From assembly GCA_002105175.1 (NCBI GenBank), contig MCGE01000009.1, forward strand, positions 930,001 to 994,000: a DNA stretch of 64,000 nt, given 5' to 3'. Source of the DNA: Absidia repens. Taxonomy: Eukaryota; Mucoromycota; Mucoromycetes; Mucorales; Cunninghamellaceae. The translations under genes and the position numbers were made by a program. Every line of letters begins with the position of its first letter. Position 1 is the stretch's first letter. The notes beneath the pieces were generated by a model. That model saw only the letters and a program-made list of their open reading frames with translations. It was not told where the DNA came from and ran no database searches. Positions 21,960 to 34,574 of this stretch are shown here, piece by piece.

Positions 21960-24370
21960 AAAATAAATTTGTTCCTTGGGCGGAATTTGAAATATCTTGT
22001 TCCTGAATCGGACAAAAATAGAATTGAGAGTAGTGAGCACCAGAACTTTTGTAGATAAAGTCCAACTGTAGAGAAAGTTTATAAAAAATAAACTTGGAAA
22101 AGTAAAATAAAATAAAAAAGAGGACTTGTAGTCAAAAAAATAAAAAAGGGTTTCTATAATCCAATAGAAACAGTAGATAATTTGGTGGTATAATAACCTT
22201 TGTACTAAGTTTTATTTGTTAATTGAGAAAACTGATAAAAAACTAAAGAGAAAAGAAAAGAAAAGGATAATAATAAAAAGTTGCGATATTTATACTAAAT
22301 AATTATAATTGATGTAAGGGTTCTATTTGTGTTTTTCGGTTTTTATGTATTTTCTATTTTTTTTGTGGTTTCATTGATGGCGGTATTTCATTTTTTATAT
22401 TTATGGGGGACTACACATCTGTGAGGCCCCAGCTGATCAACTGGTTGACATTGAAAATGTCCGCAGCAATGAGGCTGGCGGTGTCGTTGATGATGTTGTT
22501 GTTGTTGTTGATGTGTTGTTGTTGTTGATATTGTTGTCGGATTCGGACTCAGACCGATCCTCGACAGTACCAAATATATGTGGTTTGTTAAGTTTATATG
22601 AACCGCAACGAGGAAAAGTTAACCTTTTTGTTAAGTTCCAGTTATATTTTACACCAAATGGGTAGTGTAAAAGTGTTTGCTAGTCGTTGCTTGAATGGAT
22701 TTGCAGTAGTTTGGTAGTGAGGGTCAAAAAAATGTTTTCCCCTGAATCGGAATTTGAAATGTATTTTTTTTTTGTTTACTTGACTTGTAGTCTTGAAAAA
22801 TAGAGAGCACCAAATATTTTATTTGATATAAGTAAAAAGTACCAGATATGTTATTGGTAGTAAGTAGTGAGCACCAGAACTTTTATAGATAAAGTCCAAC
22901 TTAAAAGAAGTTTATAAGAAATAAACTTGGAAAAGAAAAAATAAAAAATATTGACCAGTAGGGTTCAATATGGTAAATCAATAGTATATATACGAAGATA
23001 TATAGCACTGCCAAACAAAATAAAAGTACTAAGACTTGAGATTGGTTTAAAAAAACCTTTTATTGAGAGAATTTAAAAATAAAAATTAACTGAAGAAGAA
23101 GAATACAAATAGGAATAGGAATTTCTTGAATGAATTCCCAGTTAAAAACAATAAGAAAAAACGATAAAAAAAGAACGAAAAAGAAGTTAAAAAAAAAGGA
23201 TAAAAAAAACGTTGAAAAAAGAATAAAAAAAGAAGCTAAATAAAAGCTAAAAAAAAGATGAAAAAGAATAAAAAAGGTTGCCAAAAAGCAACGAAAAAGA
23301 GAAGGGGTAAAAAAAGGAAAGGGGTTGACCTAAAATAGTCACATGAATCATAACTAACAAAAACTTCAGTTTTGTGCCCAGTTGAGCAGTTCATCCAAAT
23401 TAAATAATTGCTGTAGGTTGAAATCATTATCGACAGGGTAATTTTGAGCTGCTATAATAAAGTCTGCACCAAATATGTATGGTTTGTTTAGTTTATATGA
23501 GCCGTAACGGTGTGGCATTAACCTTTTTGCTAAGTTCCAGTTATATTTTACACCAAATGGATAGTGTATAAGTGTTTGCTTGTTCTTGCTTGAACGGATT
23601 TACAGTAGATTTGTAGCGAGGATCAAAAAATATTTTTCCCCTGAGTCGGAATTTGAAATGAACTTTTTTGTTTACTTGACTTGTAGTCTTGAAAATAGAG
23701 AGCACCAAATAGATTATCTGATATAAGTAGTGAGCACCAGAACCTTTGTAGATAAAGTCCAACTTGAAATAAAAGAAGTTTTGAAAAGAAAACTTGATAA
23801 AATAAAATAAAAAGTATTGACCTTTGTTGGTTCAATAAAAATAAGTGTATAACACACAGTAAAAATAAAAAAGAGGACTTGCAGTCAAAAATAAAAGGAG
23901 GTTTCTATGATCCAATAGAAACAGTAGATAATTTGGTGGTGTAATAACCTTTGCACTAAGTTTTATTTGATAAATTGAGAAAACTGAAAAAAACTAAAGA
24001 GAAAAGAAAAAGGATAATAAAAAAAGTGGGATATTTATACTAAAAAAATAAAGAGTGGTCGGAAGCAAGAGGTGGTTAAAATATAGGGGTTGTTCGAGTC
24101 CACCACGGAAAAAATCGACAGGGTGATTTTGGATCGAACTTTAACTTGAGCATGGTGTGGTTCAAGGTCATCAGGGGAAAATCGTCAAGGGTAGTACAGA
24201 GGCATCTTTAGTCTCTAAGATAGCGAAGGCGGCTGCAGGTTCACTGTTGTTGGGAGCGGCCCCAGGCCAATCCTCGACACAGGTCGTAACTGGAAATTGT
24301 TTTTGTAGATTTTTATTTTTTATAGAGTGAGCACCAGAACTTTTTAGGATAAAGCTCAACCGATTATAGC
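21960..24370. repeat. Degenerate nested repeat array R2
   Basis: Three block types recur in direct orientation. Block a, around CCAAATATATGTGG to GAGAGCACCAAATA, is at about 22571-22825 and 23468-23712. Block b, around CCAATAGAAACAGTAGATAA, is at about 22131-22305 and 23877-24050. Block c, GTAGTGAGCACCAGAACTTT and the following GTAGATAAAGTCCAACT, is at 22031, 22864, 23727 and (diverged) 24325. The motif CGGAATTTGAAAT seen at the end of R1 also appears here at about 21980, 22749 and 23647, which suggests the same mobile element family contributed. No intact open frame is present. Confidence 0.75.
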
Positions 24371-25235
24371 TTCAAAGGCTTAAACATAAAATAGTATTAA
24401 ATTTGAAAGTACAAGTGATAATGTATTCTTTTCAAAAATGAAATTAGTGAAGTCGATAAAATAAAATAAAGCATTCCAAAAATTGGAATAAAAGGAAGAA
24501 GCCAACAAGTAGGATGGTTTAAAAAAAAAACTTGATAATGAATTTACTAAAAAAAAAAAAAAAAACGGTGGGGTATTTATACTAAAAGTTTGATATTTAT
24601 GAGTACCAAGCTGATATATATATATTTGGTTTATGTATTGAGATTGAAAAGGTCGAGTTTTTCTTGGAAACAGGACAGAGTATCTACATTTTGTTGTGTT
24701 GGTTTAATATAGGCTGAAATACATTTTGGCGTAGTGAGTGATTTCAAAATGTGGCTGGTGAGAGTTAATCGCGAATTAGAGGCAAAGAAAATTCAGTAAC
24801 ATTTGAATGGAAAATAAAACGCCTGTTCAAGAAAAGTGGTCCATTAAATCAGCGTTTGATTTCACATTTACCAAAAAAAGTAATTATATCTGCCTCGAAC
24901 AAAAGAACGCACCTCCGAATTCATGTGTATAAATATATATGTACATGGGGAATTCATTTTTAATTTATTATCGAAAGAAATATTAGATATGGAATAGAGA
25001 GAACAATGAAATCATTGGAACAGCTGCTTGATTCTTACACGACGTAGATGGCTCGTTATATATAAAGAAGTTAATCGACCGCAGGAAATTCAACAAATTC
25101 AGCTATACATTAAACACCGACAATAATGGCATCAACGGAAAAGATAAACTGCATCTTTATTATGGATAATATTGTTATTCTGAGCATGTACCCATGCTAT
25201 ACCTAGAAAGACGAACCTTCTTTTCTGGGACTGCA
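24371..25235. other. Intergenic, no gene seen
   Basis: AT-rich sequence without a coding frame or a recognised repeat, apart from simple A-runs. Confidence 0.5.
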
Positions 25236-25620
25236 GTTCAGCAGAAGTCGCAGAAAATATTTTAAAATCCGCACAAGTGAAGTTCTATTTTTTTGTCCAT
25301 CCTCCCCCTTTTTTATTTTTTCGCTCTCTTTCATTTCTTTATTTTATTCTTCACAATTGTGGCTCATATGGGGTTGTGTTGGACTTAGATTAGTATCAGG
25401 ACTGGTTTAAAAGCGTTTTCAGCTCAGGGATTACAAGATGCATGGGGAAACCCTTTCATTTTGGATCTATGATTTATGACCACCATTAGTTGACTTATTA
25501 GAGCCTTCTTTAGATTAGTTTAGTACTAATCTGTCCATAGTTATATATGCAACTGAATAAAATATGTCTCATTTTACATACTTCAATGAAAAAATCTCCG
25601 TTAGTCTCTCTCATGTCTTG
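25236..25620 (+). repeat. Dispersed repeat R1, copy 4
   Basis: Plus-strand copy starting GCAGAAAATATTTTAAAATC. A T-rich tract follows, then TTAGATTAGTATCAGGACTG, the core GATGCATGGGGAAACCC/TTTCATTTTGGATC near 25437-25465, GAGCCTTCTTTAGATTAG, and terminal CTTCAATGAAAAAATC. It is one of the two most complete copies, with 48203-48560. Confidence 0.75.
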
Positions 25621-26869
25621 AGTAACAGATCTCTTTTTTACCAGTGCTCAGTGTCCCTGTGCTCAGTGTCAGCAATGTCGACAATTGTTATACGTCAATA
25701 GAAGTCATCAATTTATAGTTCCTCTCATGTCCTGTCTGTTTTATACAATATATTAGATCTCATTTTACTGTTGCCTCTTTATATTAGTTCAAACATTCCT
25801 CAAGTCCCCCAATAGTGTACGCCATACCCCCTCCAAAAGATCACTTGTGGCGTATATCTGGTGTGTGTTGAAGGCACGGGTTACATCTGGCGGAGTGTTA
25901 GTTAGACTATTTTATTGCTTTTACTGCGTTTCGCTGGTATTTAGGATGGAATATCCTGAAAATAATTTGGGCAAAATGAGAGTTGTTAATTTATGCATTT
26001 TTGGCGAGGAGTATGGCTTGATCGACGTTATAAGAAAAACAGAAGCTGTTGAACGGATTTAATATCTAATACAAAATATACTTGTCTTTGTATTCTCTTT
26101 CACTTAAAAACAATTTAAGGACGATCGGATCACTAGTTAGAGCCTATTGATTGTTTTGGTCAAATTTCCAAAAAAATATATCTAAACTGAAGGGTGTACA
26201 ACACTTTGGTCCCCTAATTCTCAAACAAATCTTGGTTGCGAATTTTCGAGTTTCTTTTTTGCCACGTTAAAATATTGTCGATGGCGTTGAATGACATTAT
26301 AAACCATGTAGAGCTCATTGAAAGCAAATTCACTGCCTGAAAGGTCACTGAAAGGTCGGATTTCCTTGTTTACCTTTAGCCTTCTACCATTACACGCATC
26401 AATCCCAGCTCTCTAGACCCAAAACCTAATATTCTTTTAGCTCTACTCTATCTTGTGAAATTAACAAATCTAAGCGCTATATCTCCCCTATATAAAGAGA
26501 GGATTCGCTCAAATCCACATCCAATCTAACCCACACCCAGGATAGATGATACCTACGAAGTCCACCCCCCGCTTATTCGACTCACGGTATTTCACAGCCA
26601 ACAATCAGTGTTTTGCAGAAAAGTGTTGTTTTTCTGGATATCATCAATATGGGTCTCCAGTGTAATAGATTTTAATAATCCTCTCTTCTTTAAAACTTCG
26701 ACGAGGAGACTCTCAGCAAGGACATCCGGGCCCAAATTCACTGCATACCATGGCTCGAAATGGCAGAGGTGTCTTAATCCCCCCTTTTTTTTTGCACCCG
26801 TATACCACTCCATTCAACAAAACAACCAATGTAAACGTATTACATGGAGACTAACGGCAAAAAGAGACA
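25621..26869. other. Gene-poor region
   Basis: Only short unsupported open frames are present, such as 71 residues on plus at 25847 and 73 residues on minus ending at 26592. Neither has recognisable motifs or splice-linked extension. They may be remnants of decayed elements. Confidence 0.45.
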
Positions 26870-27080
26870 AGACATATTTTATTTATACGTATTGATATAA
26901 TTATGGCAACTAACACTAAGCTAAGCAAATAAAAGTTCCATGACACGAATCTTGATGAACGCTAAATCAATGGGTGGTCCCAAATATTGAATTCAAAATG
27001 AAAGGGTTTCCCCATGATGGTTGTATTGCATTTTTAAAATGCCCCTGATCCAAGTTCCAATTGTAATCCAAGATCACCGT
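26870..27080 (-). repeat. Dispersed repeat R1, copy 5 (partial)
   Basis: Minus-strand copy with CACTAAGCTAAGCAAATAAA near 26911, core AAAATGAAAGGGTTTCCCCA near 26996-27015, and TGCCCCTGATCCAAGTTCCA near 27040, shared with the copy at 20930-21000. The 5' part is lost. Confidence 0.65.
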
Positions 27081-28810
27081 ACCATTGCTGAAGCTTTAAA
27101 TGAAGAAAAAAAGGAGGAAGAGAAAGGGAAATGGCACATAAAAATCAATTGCGGAGTATAAATTCCAGCAACATCCACCTCTTTTTTTTTTTTTTTTTTT
27201 TCTTTCATACAATCGCTAGACTGAGCGCTGAAGACGGTTAATTGGCCCTCAAAGGGCCATCCATCAAGGTGCAAAATAACAAAGCTGTCTAATTCCATTC
27301 CATCAAACCCCGAACTTCCCCCCCAAAAAAACCTTTTCCTTTTTCTGATACTCAGGAAAGTGAAGATAACCCAAAGCTCCAATGGAGCGCCAGAGCCTAT
27401 ATTTCAAGAAAATAAACAAATAATTGAAACTCTCTCTTGACAAAAAAAAAAAAAAATAAAAATAAAAAATTAGAAAAGGGTTTGGGTACCATGTTATTCG
27501 GCTATATAGTATTTTTTGATGATGATAGGTTTAGCGGCATAATGAGAACGGACCTATCGTACGCGTTGATACAGTTATTGGTAAAGTATGAAACCGCATG
27601 GATGAGCATACATTTTAAAGTTTACGGCATTAGGTGTCAAACTCTTTTCTGCGTTCTACAGTATGTACAGTGCTGTACATTTTTGTACTTTTCGCAAGTG
27701 TCTGTTTTCCGCCCCCCACCAAGATTCTCCCAGCTTCCTCGGCTGAAAAATTTTGCCCGGAATTTTCAAACACCGTATATACGTATACATCATTTTTTTG
27801 TCCAGGGGTAGGTACCACTATTTTTTCGCCACCCCATCCCTGGGAGTATCAGTATTATGGCAATCCTGGTTTTCGTTTTTATTGTGTGAATTTTTTTTTT
27901 AGTCTAAACATGACAAGATCAACACCCATTGTCGAATCAGGACAGAGTACATGCGTTTGAGTATATGAAGGTCGGTCTTTTATATCTAGATCGCTTGGGG
28001 TTCAACCAGCGATTTCCCCGCCTTTACCCAATTTTCACATGCGTCATTTTTTTTCCGTAGATAGATTGTAAAAAAAAAAACAGCGAAGCAAATTAGTAGT
28101 GAAAAGGGTCGACAAGCAATCTCCTTTGGGGATAATCAACATGAACTTTAATAAGTATGTTTTTTTGTTGTAAAGTGATAAAGACAAATATATTATTCAG
28201 TACCGAGGAACAAACATTCTATCTCCACTTTTTTTTTTTTTTAGTTTGCGACAGATGATTTTATTAGTATGATTCATCATCATCCTATAAAATGGACGAA
28301 TATGAAATATAGAATGAGATTCTTGGGGTATCATAGAGAGAGAGGGGAAGGGACCCTGACCTGCCTACTTTTTCTTTCTACCCCGATCTACTTGACTATT
28401 TTTGAAACCGGATGTTGTTGTTCTCAGCTGGGAATAACTTGGAAAAATGAATATATTTGGATTTTCCCCACCCCCGCCCCCACTCACCCCAGAGACGAAA
28501 TAGAAGAAGTAAATGATTCTTTCAAAGTTCATCATCTCCTTTTTATTTTATTCAATAATAGCAACCTCAGCATATATTTAATTTATCTTATAGAATTATT
28601 CTAATTGACTTTATTAATACATACTTTTTTTTCTTCGTTTACTGATTATTTGATTTCGGGTAATAAGCTGTATCCGGGGGGAAGCGGTATTTTAAAACGC
28701 TCTACCGCATCGGGGTTAAAAAATCACTACAAAAATGAGGATTCCTTTCCGGTGTTTTTTTAATCTTCACCTTCTTTTTTCTTCCTTTTTTTTTTTTTAA
28801 TTATCCAAAA
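27081..28810. other. Intergenic and MFS promoter region
   Basis: No supported gene. Open frames at 27437-27811 and 28269-28604 are low complexity. A perfect palindromic pair ATGTACAG/CTGTACAT lies at 27663-27680. GCGGTA...TACCGC (28684-28708) lies about 100 bp upstream of the permease ATG. Confidence 0.5.
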
Positions 28811-29711
28811 ATGACCATATTCCAAGACAAGAAAGAGCGTCAATCCCAAGTTTCCATGGACTCTTTTGCCGACGTGTACGATACATCCTCTGAACCTATG
28901 ACCAAGGAAGAGCTTGAAAATGAACGTGCTGTTGAAAAGAAATTGGTACGATTGTTGGATTACCGACTACTTGTGTGGGCTTTCTTTGGCTATTTTGCAA
29001 ATGGTCTTGACCGAAACAATATGCCAAATGCACATACAAGTGGTATGCCTGAAGACCTAAACTTGACGGATGATCAATACAACTGGAGCGTAACTCTGTT
29101 TTTCGTGGGCTATGTCATGTAAGTCTAACAAACTTTATTATTTGATGATTTCTTTTATTGACCAAAACTATTTTTTTTTATTATGATGTATAGACTTCAA
29201 ATTCCTTGTAATGCTATTATCACTCGTGTCAAGCCTAGTATTATGTTACCAGGGATCATGTTTATTTGGGGTGCTATTGTCTGCTTCATGAGTTTGGTTA
29301 AGGATTATCGCGGGTTATATGGTCTCCGTGTGTGCCTTGGATTTAGTGAAGCGGTAAGAATCAAAATAATTGGTTGGGATGCCTTGCTGAGTTTCATAGT
29401 CCTTACTAAAAAATTTTAAACTTTTTTATTACCCGATTTAGGCCTTTTACCCAGGGATTGTGTATTTATTGGGCTCTTGGTACACAAAGAAAGAACTCGG
29501 TGCTAGAACTTGCGTATTTGTAGCTGGTAAGCTTTCTCTCCCATTTTTTTTTTTTTTTTTTGGCAATAATGTTGAGGGTTGTTTAAATAACTAACTCCTC
29601 TTTCTCATTTTTTTTTCCCAGGCTCTCAAATTTCTGGTGCTTTTAGTGGTTTGATCAGTGCTGCTATTTCTACAACTTTGGATGGTCACAATGGCATGCG
29701 AGGGTAAGTCG

Positions 29712-29746
<35 letters not shown>

Positions 29747-30622
29747 GCAGCGGTGGTAATAACTAACATCTTTTGGATTTTCATTAGATGGAAGTGGCTG
29801 TTTATTATTGAAGGTATTATTGCTGTCTTTGTCTCGATATTTGGCTTCTTTTTACTTCCTGATTTACCTGGAAACACCAAATTCATACAAGGCGAACTTC
29901 GTGAAGTAGCATTGAAGCGGTTACACCGTGAAGGTAGAAAAACAGCGGCAACTGGTTTGAACTGGGTGACCTTTAGAAACTTGTTTGGCTCTCCTTATAT
30001 TCTCATTTATATCATCCTCTTTTCTGCGATGCAACTGGCTATGGGTATTCTTCAACAGTTCCCAATTATTCTCAAGTCGATGGGCTACGAAACAGCGTTC
30101 GCCAATTACATGCAAGCTCCTGTTTGGTTATTTGCTGGTGTGGTGATTATTGTTCAAGGGTATCTCTCTGATTATAAGGGTGCTCGTGTGTGGCACATTG
30201 TTGCTGGTGGTGCTTGGACACTCGTGTGGTACATTATTCTGGTTGCAGTCAATGGTGGCAATGTCTCTACTCCTCTTTTGTTTGTGTGTGTATTTATGGC
30301 CACGCCTATTCTTGGTATTAGTCCTATCATGATGACCTGGGTGAATGAATTCTATGCCTCCGATGTGGAAACCCGTGCTTTGGCAATCGCTATGGTTAAC
30401 TCTATTGGTAATTTGGCTCCCAACTTTGCCAATGTCAAGGTGTGGCATGATGCCGATGCTCCTTCTTATCGTCTGGGTAAGGTGACAACAATGGCTGTGA
30501 TTGCAGCGATGGTAGTCCTCTCTATTGTTATGTACTATATGCAAAGAATGGGCTGGATGCTTCCCAAGGCTGCTCAAAAAATTGAAACCGAAAGCACTGT
30601 GTCTCAGAAGGCTGAAGTCTAG
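28811..30622 (+). CDS. MFS permease, allantoate/Dal5-type anion:cation symporter
   Basis: Five exons (28811-29118, 29194-29353, 29442-29526, 29622-29703, 29788-30622) give 489 residues. Family members import organic anions such as allantoate, ureidosuccinate, nicotinate or biotin precursors with protons. A charged N-terminus leads to LVRLLDYRLLVWAFFGYFANGLDRNN, typical of Dal5-like proteins. NLTDDQYNWSVTLFFVGY, LRVCLGFSEAAFYPGIVYLLGSWY and WKWLFIIEGIIAVF match conserved helices 2, 4-5 and 6. FFLLPDLPGNTKF then leads into the central loop. Twelve helices are expected. The C-terminus is short and polar. All introns are 75-100 nt. The substrate cannot be deduced. Confidence 0.93.
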
Positions 30623-30974
30623 TTTGATTTTTTCATTTATTTATTGTTACCCCTCCCTCCCCACTTCTTTCCTTCGCATCCATCTCTTTTATATCATTGT
30701 AACTTTATCTTTCTTTTGTATTTATGTATATGTATTCTACTTTTATTACCTACTATTATTTTTTTTTCAATAAAGAAACTGGTTTTTTCTTGAATCATTG
30801 TCTTTTTCTTTATTGGATGTTGCTGGGTGTGCATTATGGGTGGGCAGCCAGGGGTAAAAAAAAAAGGTTATGGGTAAAATTGAAAATCCGCTTGCTCCAA
30901 GCATTTATTTATTTTTTTGGAGCCACCTCGGTTCATTTTATTGTTTCTATTTCTACCTCTGTCTTCCCTTCTTA
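30623..30974. other. Intergenic, no gene seen
   Basis: Short spacer holding the MFS 3' flank (CAATAAAGAAA near 30768) and the MRS2 promoter. T-rich. Confidence 0.6.
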
Positions 30975-32362
30975 ATGCTGCTATCAGTTTTTGGAAGAAA
31001 TACACGTAGATCTTTTTCAACCTTCTTCTTTATTTCGAAACGCTTTATCCGCCCTACTTCTATACCCACTCGAACTACTGCTTTCCCAACAAACACTGCC
31101 GATCTCAAACTACGATGTAGGTCATTTACTTCTTTTCACCTGCTTCATAAATCGACCAACTAACTTGTTTTATTGGTTCTTCTTCGTCTTAATTTTTTTT
31201 CAGGCACAGAGTTCGATCAACACGGCATTGTCAAAACGACAGCAGGTGACATTCGAAAATCCGAGTTTTGCCAACAGCATTCGTTATTACCTCGTGATCT
31301 ACGAACCATCGACACTCGTTCTGTTAATCAAAAACCCTCAATTCTTGTACGTTCCGAAGCAATACTCATCAACATGGCACACATGCGGGCATTATTGAAA
31401 AGTGATTTGGTGGTGCTCTTTGATACGTTTGGATCGACCAACAGCTACAATCAAAGCGTCTTTGTCTACGATCTTCAAGAACGCTTACGCTCCAAAAATG
31501 ATCAACTTCCGTTTGAATTCAAGTAAGTGGCGTATTAAAGCCGCTTTGTTGGCACGGTACCTTCATTTCCATTTCCATTATATATTTATGCATTTCTTGT
31601 TTTTACAGGGCTTTGGAAGCGATCCTTATTTCCGTCACGTCTTCTATGCAGTCGGAATTAGAAGCTTTGGAAGGGCCTGTCAATAGACTCCTTGATGATC
31701 TTGAAGGGTTAGTGGATATCGAAGAAAGCGTGAATCAAGAACGACTCAAAGATTTGTTACACTTATCCAAGAAACTATCGAAATTCGAACATGACGTCTC
31801 TTCTGTCCGAGATGCCATTGACGAATTATTGGAATTCGGTAAATAAAAAAATAGATACGTTGGAGAAAGTAGTATATCTCTCTTGTATAGTATGTGCAAG
31901 GAAGCGACTAATACTTTACATTCCTTTTTTTTTTCACATCTTTGAGATGACGATCTGGCGGCCATGTACCTGACGGCGAAAAAATCAGGCTTTTCGAGGG
32001 ATGCATCGGACCATGAAGAAGTAGAATTACTATTAGAAGCCTATCTGAAGCAAACGGAAGAGATCGCCAACGAAACATCCCGCCTTATCTCCAACTTGAA
32101 ATCCACCGAAGATGTTGTCCAGCTTACCTTGGATTTATCTCGGAACGCATTGATGTGGTTTGATATTCGACTGACCATGGTGACTTTATCTGCTAGCGTG
32201 GTGAGCGTGTATGGTGCTTTGTTTGGAATGAACATGAAGAATTATTTTGAGGACGACCCCTTCGCGTTTGGACTTGTTTCTGGTGTCGCTTTATTATCTG
32301 GTGCAGGCGCTTTTTTTGTCACATTACGGAAACTAAAAACCCTGGCTAGAATTAGATCATAG
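30975..32362 (+). CDS. MRS2: Mitochondrial Mrs2/Lpe10-type CorA magnesium channel
   Basis: Inner-membrane Mg2+ channel. Four exons (30975-31116, 31204-31522, 31609-31838, 31947-32362) give 368 residues with phases closing. The N-terminus MLLSVFGRNTRRSFSTFF is basic, rich in Ser/Arg and free of acids, as expected for a mitochondrial presequence. The matrix domain has the family signature FCQQHSLLPRDLRTID, then ILVRSEAILINMAHMRALL and VVLFD. Coiled helices follow. TM1 ends in the ion-selectivity motif GMN (LFGMNMKNYFEDDPFAFG), and TM2 follows. The protein is somewhat shorter than yeast Mrs2 (about 470), mainly for lack of long N- and C-terminal tails. Confidence 0.94.
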
Positions 32363-32884
32363 AATAAGAATATATATCCAGCTTCCCTTCCTCCCATTTT
32401 TCTGTCTATTATTGTATATATATACATATGTACTCCTATTTCAAATAAAAAGAAATTTTTTTTTTGTTTTATTGTTTTATTTGACTTGTTTTTACACCTG
32501 ATGGTGATGGTGATTATTTTTTGATTTATCGTATCGTTGATTTTACGCGGATCATCAATCTAGTCTCACAATTATTATGATTAGCAGTAGTAACGTAGTT
32601 TTAAAATTATGAAGGCATAGTATTTAAGCACGTCCTACTCATGCCATTTTTTTCTTCCAGTAATCCTCCCCTCCTTATAGACCCCGAAAGAGCCCTCTAT
32701 ACTACTAAAAACGGAATAAAGCCGCAAAAAAATCGCCTGGCAAGTCGCCCAAAAGTAGAAATGTATGCTAGTGCAGCTTTCAAAACCAATAAATAATAAT
32801 AATAAAAATATTCAAAGACATCCTAAACAAGACTGTGTATATATAGACGAAATCACTTTTGTTTATTCAATTGAGGTGATGCGG
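32363..32884. other. Intergenic, no gene seen
   Basis: MRS2 3' flank (CAAATAAAAAGAAA near 32441), then AT-rich DNA with no coding frame. Confidence 0.55.
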
Positions 32885-33220
32885 TGAAAAAAAGAGGTAG
32901 GCAGAGACTATGGCTAGTACTATGTGAACTAATCGATGTATACTAAAATGTATTGATATATAGATAGGAGACGCTGTAACTAATGCTATGTGAGAAAGAG
33001 GGAAGTTCTATCTATGGTTATTACTATTGTAACGGTATTTGGATAGCTGAATAAGTTTGCTGAATGTCAAGCGTCAGTATAGTTTTTTTTTTTTTTTTTT
33101 TTTTTTTTCAACCAAGTCAAGATAACTAATCTGTCAATGATTGGCAGAGTCTAAATAAATACAGAAAGAAAATATGCCAAGCCAACAAAGATAATAGCCT
33201 AGTCAAAGAAAAAAAAAAAA
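32885..33220 (+). repeat. Repeat R3, copy 1
   Basis: Direct repeat of the segment at 34575-34885. Shared blocks in order are GTAGGCAGAGACTATGGCTA, TCGATGTATACTAAAAT, CTATGGTTATTACTATTGTA, GGATAGCTGA, GAATGTCAAG, TTTCAACCAAGTCAAGAT and GGCAGAGTCTA. It contains a T-run (33083-33108) absent from copy 2. No coding frame is seen. Confidence 0.75.
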
Positions 33221-33594
33221 AGGAAAGAAAAAGTTGTGAGTCAATAGGCTAAATCAAGCCTGTAGAATAATTTACCGTAATAGAATAGTATGTGAAATAG
33301 CCTACCACAGTAGAATAGCTTTGTCACCCATCGTTCATTGTAAAATAAAAAACTTTTATTGAACCATGATAGTCAGTACTACGCCAAAAGAAAGAAAATG
33401 TAAATAGGGACCGCAAATAGTAGTTGAGAGTGGTGCTAGCCTAGAAAAATGGTGTAAAAAAAGTTTGAAGTAGAAAACGATTATAAAATAAAACGAAAAG
33501 GGATCTCCCATGAGGGATCTCTAAAAAGGATCTGCAAATTCCAATGAATTTTAAACATACTTTATTGAAGCAAACACACAATTTTCAAAGCAAT
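33221..33594. other. Intergenic, no gene seen
   Basis: AT-rich spacer between the R3 and R1 copies with no coding frame. Confidence 0.5.
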
Positions 33595-33780
33595 TACATG
33601 TTTTATGGAAGCAAAGATATATTTTATTGAAGAAAAGGGACACTAAGCTGATCAAGATACCCCCCAAGATCCTAGAATCAAAATGAAAGGGTTTCCCCAT
33701 GCACCTTGTGATCGCTTCTCTGAAACCCTTCTAAACTAGTCCTAACAGAAAGCCAAGGCCACTATGTCCACAATGAGCCC
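33595..33780 (-). repeat. Dispersed repeat R1, copy 6
   Basis: Minus-strand copy: TTTTATTGAAGAAAAGGGACACTAAGCTG..., core AAAATGAAAGGGTTTCCCCA near 33679-33698, then CTGAAACCCTTCTAAACTAG and TCCTAAC near 33720, as in copy 1. Confidence 0.7.
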
Positions 33781-34574
33781 AAAACAGTGAAGAGAAAATA
33801 AAAAATAAAAGGGAAGAAGAGAGTGACAGAAAAAAAAAAATTTCAGACTGGGCGGGTTCATTTCAATCCCGTGAAGCGGAGTATTATTGCGTGAAAAAAA
33901 GGTACGACTTTTGGGAGCGATACAGGAGCGGATTTATTATTACCTGAAAAAAAGTTAGGGCTTATGTAGGGCTTCTGTCTTTCATCAAAAAAATGAGGTG
34001 ATATTTTGTCAATTTGCGTGACAAAAAATGGAAAATGAAAAAAATCTGGAGGTTCATCAACCACCTAGAGCTCAAGTAGTTGGCGGAGTTTACAGCCAGC
34101 ATAATTGAATTGACTAGCCAATATTTTCTTCTTCGCTTTATATAAAACGAACTACTGAACCGTTCGAATTCAAATTTTCCATGCATCTTCAGAAATACTA
34201 TAAAATGATTTTCTGTCATTCAACCAGCCATCGGTACATCATACAATTGCCTGCAGAGTGCTTTAAAGTTTACTCCTATAAGCTCACAGCTAAAGCCGAC
34301 AGCTAAAATAACCGCCTCCACGTCCTGCCCATAGCATTTTTGTCTCCAATATCCCCATACACACCCAGAACGAGACCCCATACCGCTGAAAAACCAATAA
34401 TACCGCTAACAAAGCGCCAGTGAGCTTTCCAAAAGCGGTAATGTTTGCTAAAACCTTTCGAAACTAATGGAAGAACAATAAAAAAAATATACGAATACTC
34501 CACACACACAATTAGATTGTAGTATATATTGAAACAACCAGTTTATGTTTATCCAGCTGAGATGCAGCCGTGGA
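33781..34574. other. Intergenic, no gene seen
   Basis: A few short open frames on minus (for example 33858-34219) lack motifs and are not supported. Confidence 0.5.

Noticed and set aside
26592..26813. 73-residue minus-strand open frame of normal composition in the repeat-rich gap
   Set aside because: No recognised motif, no splice-linked extension and no promoter or neighbour support. Best seen as chance or a transposon remnant.
27663..27680. Perfect palindromic pair ATGTACAG-TG-CTGTACAT
   Set aside because: Isolated in a gene-poor area, not near a start codon or repeat border. Expected occasionally by chance.
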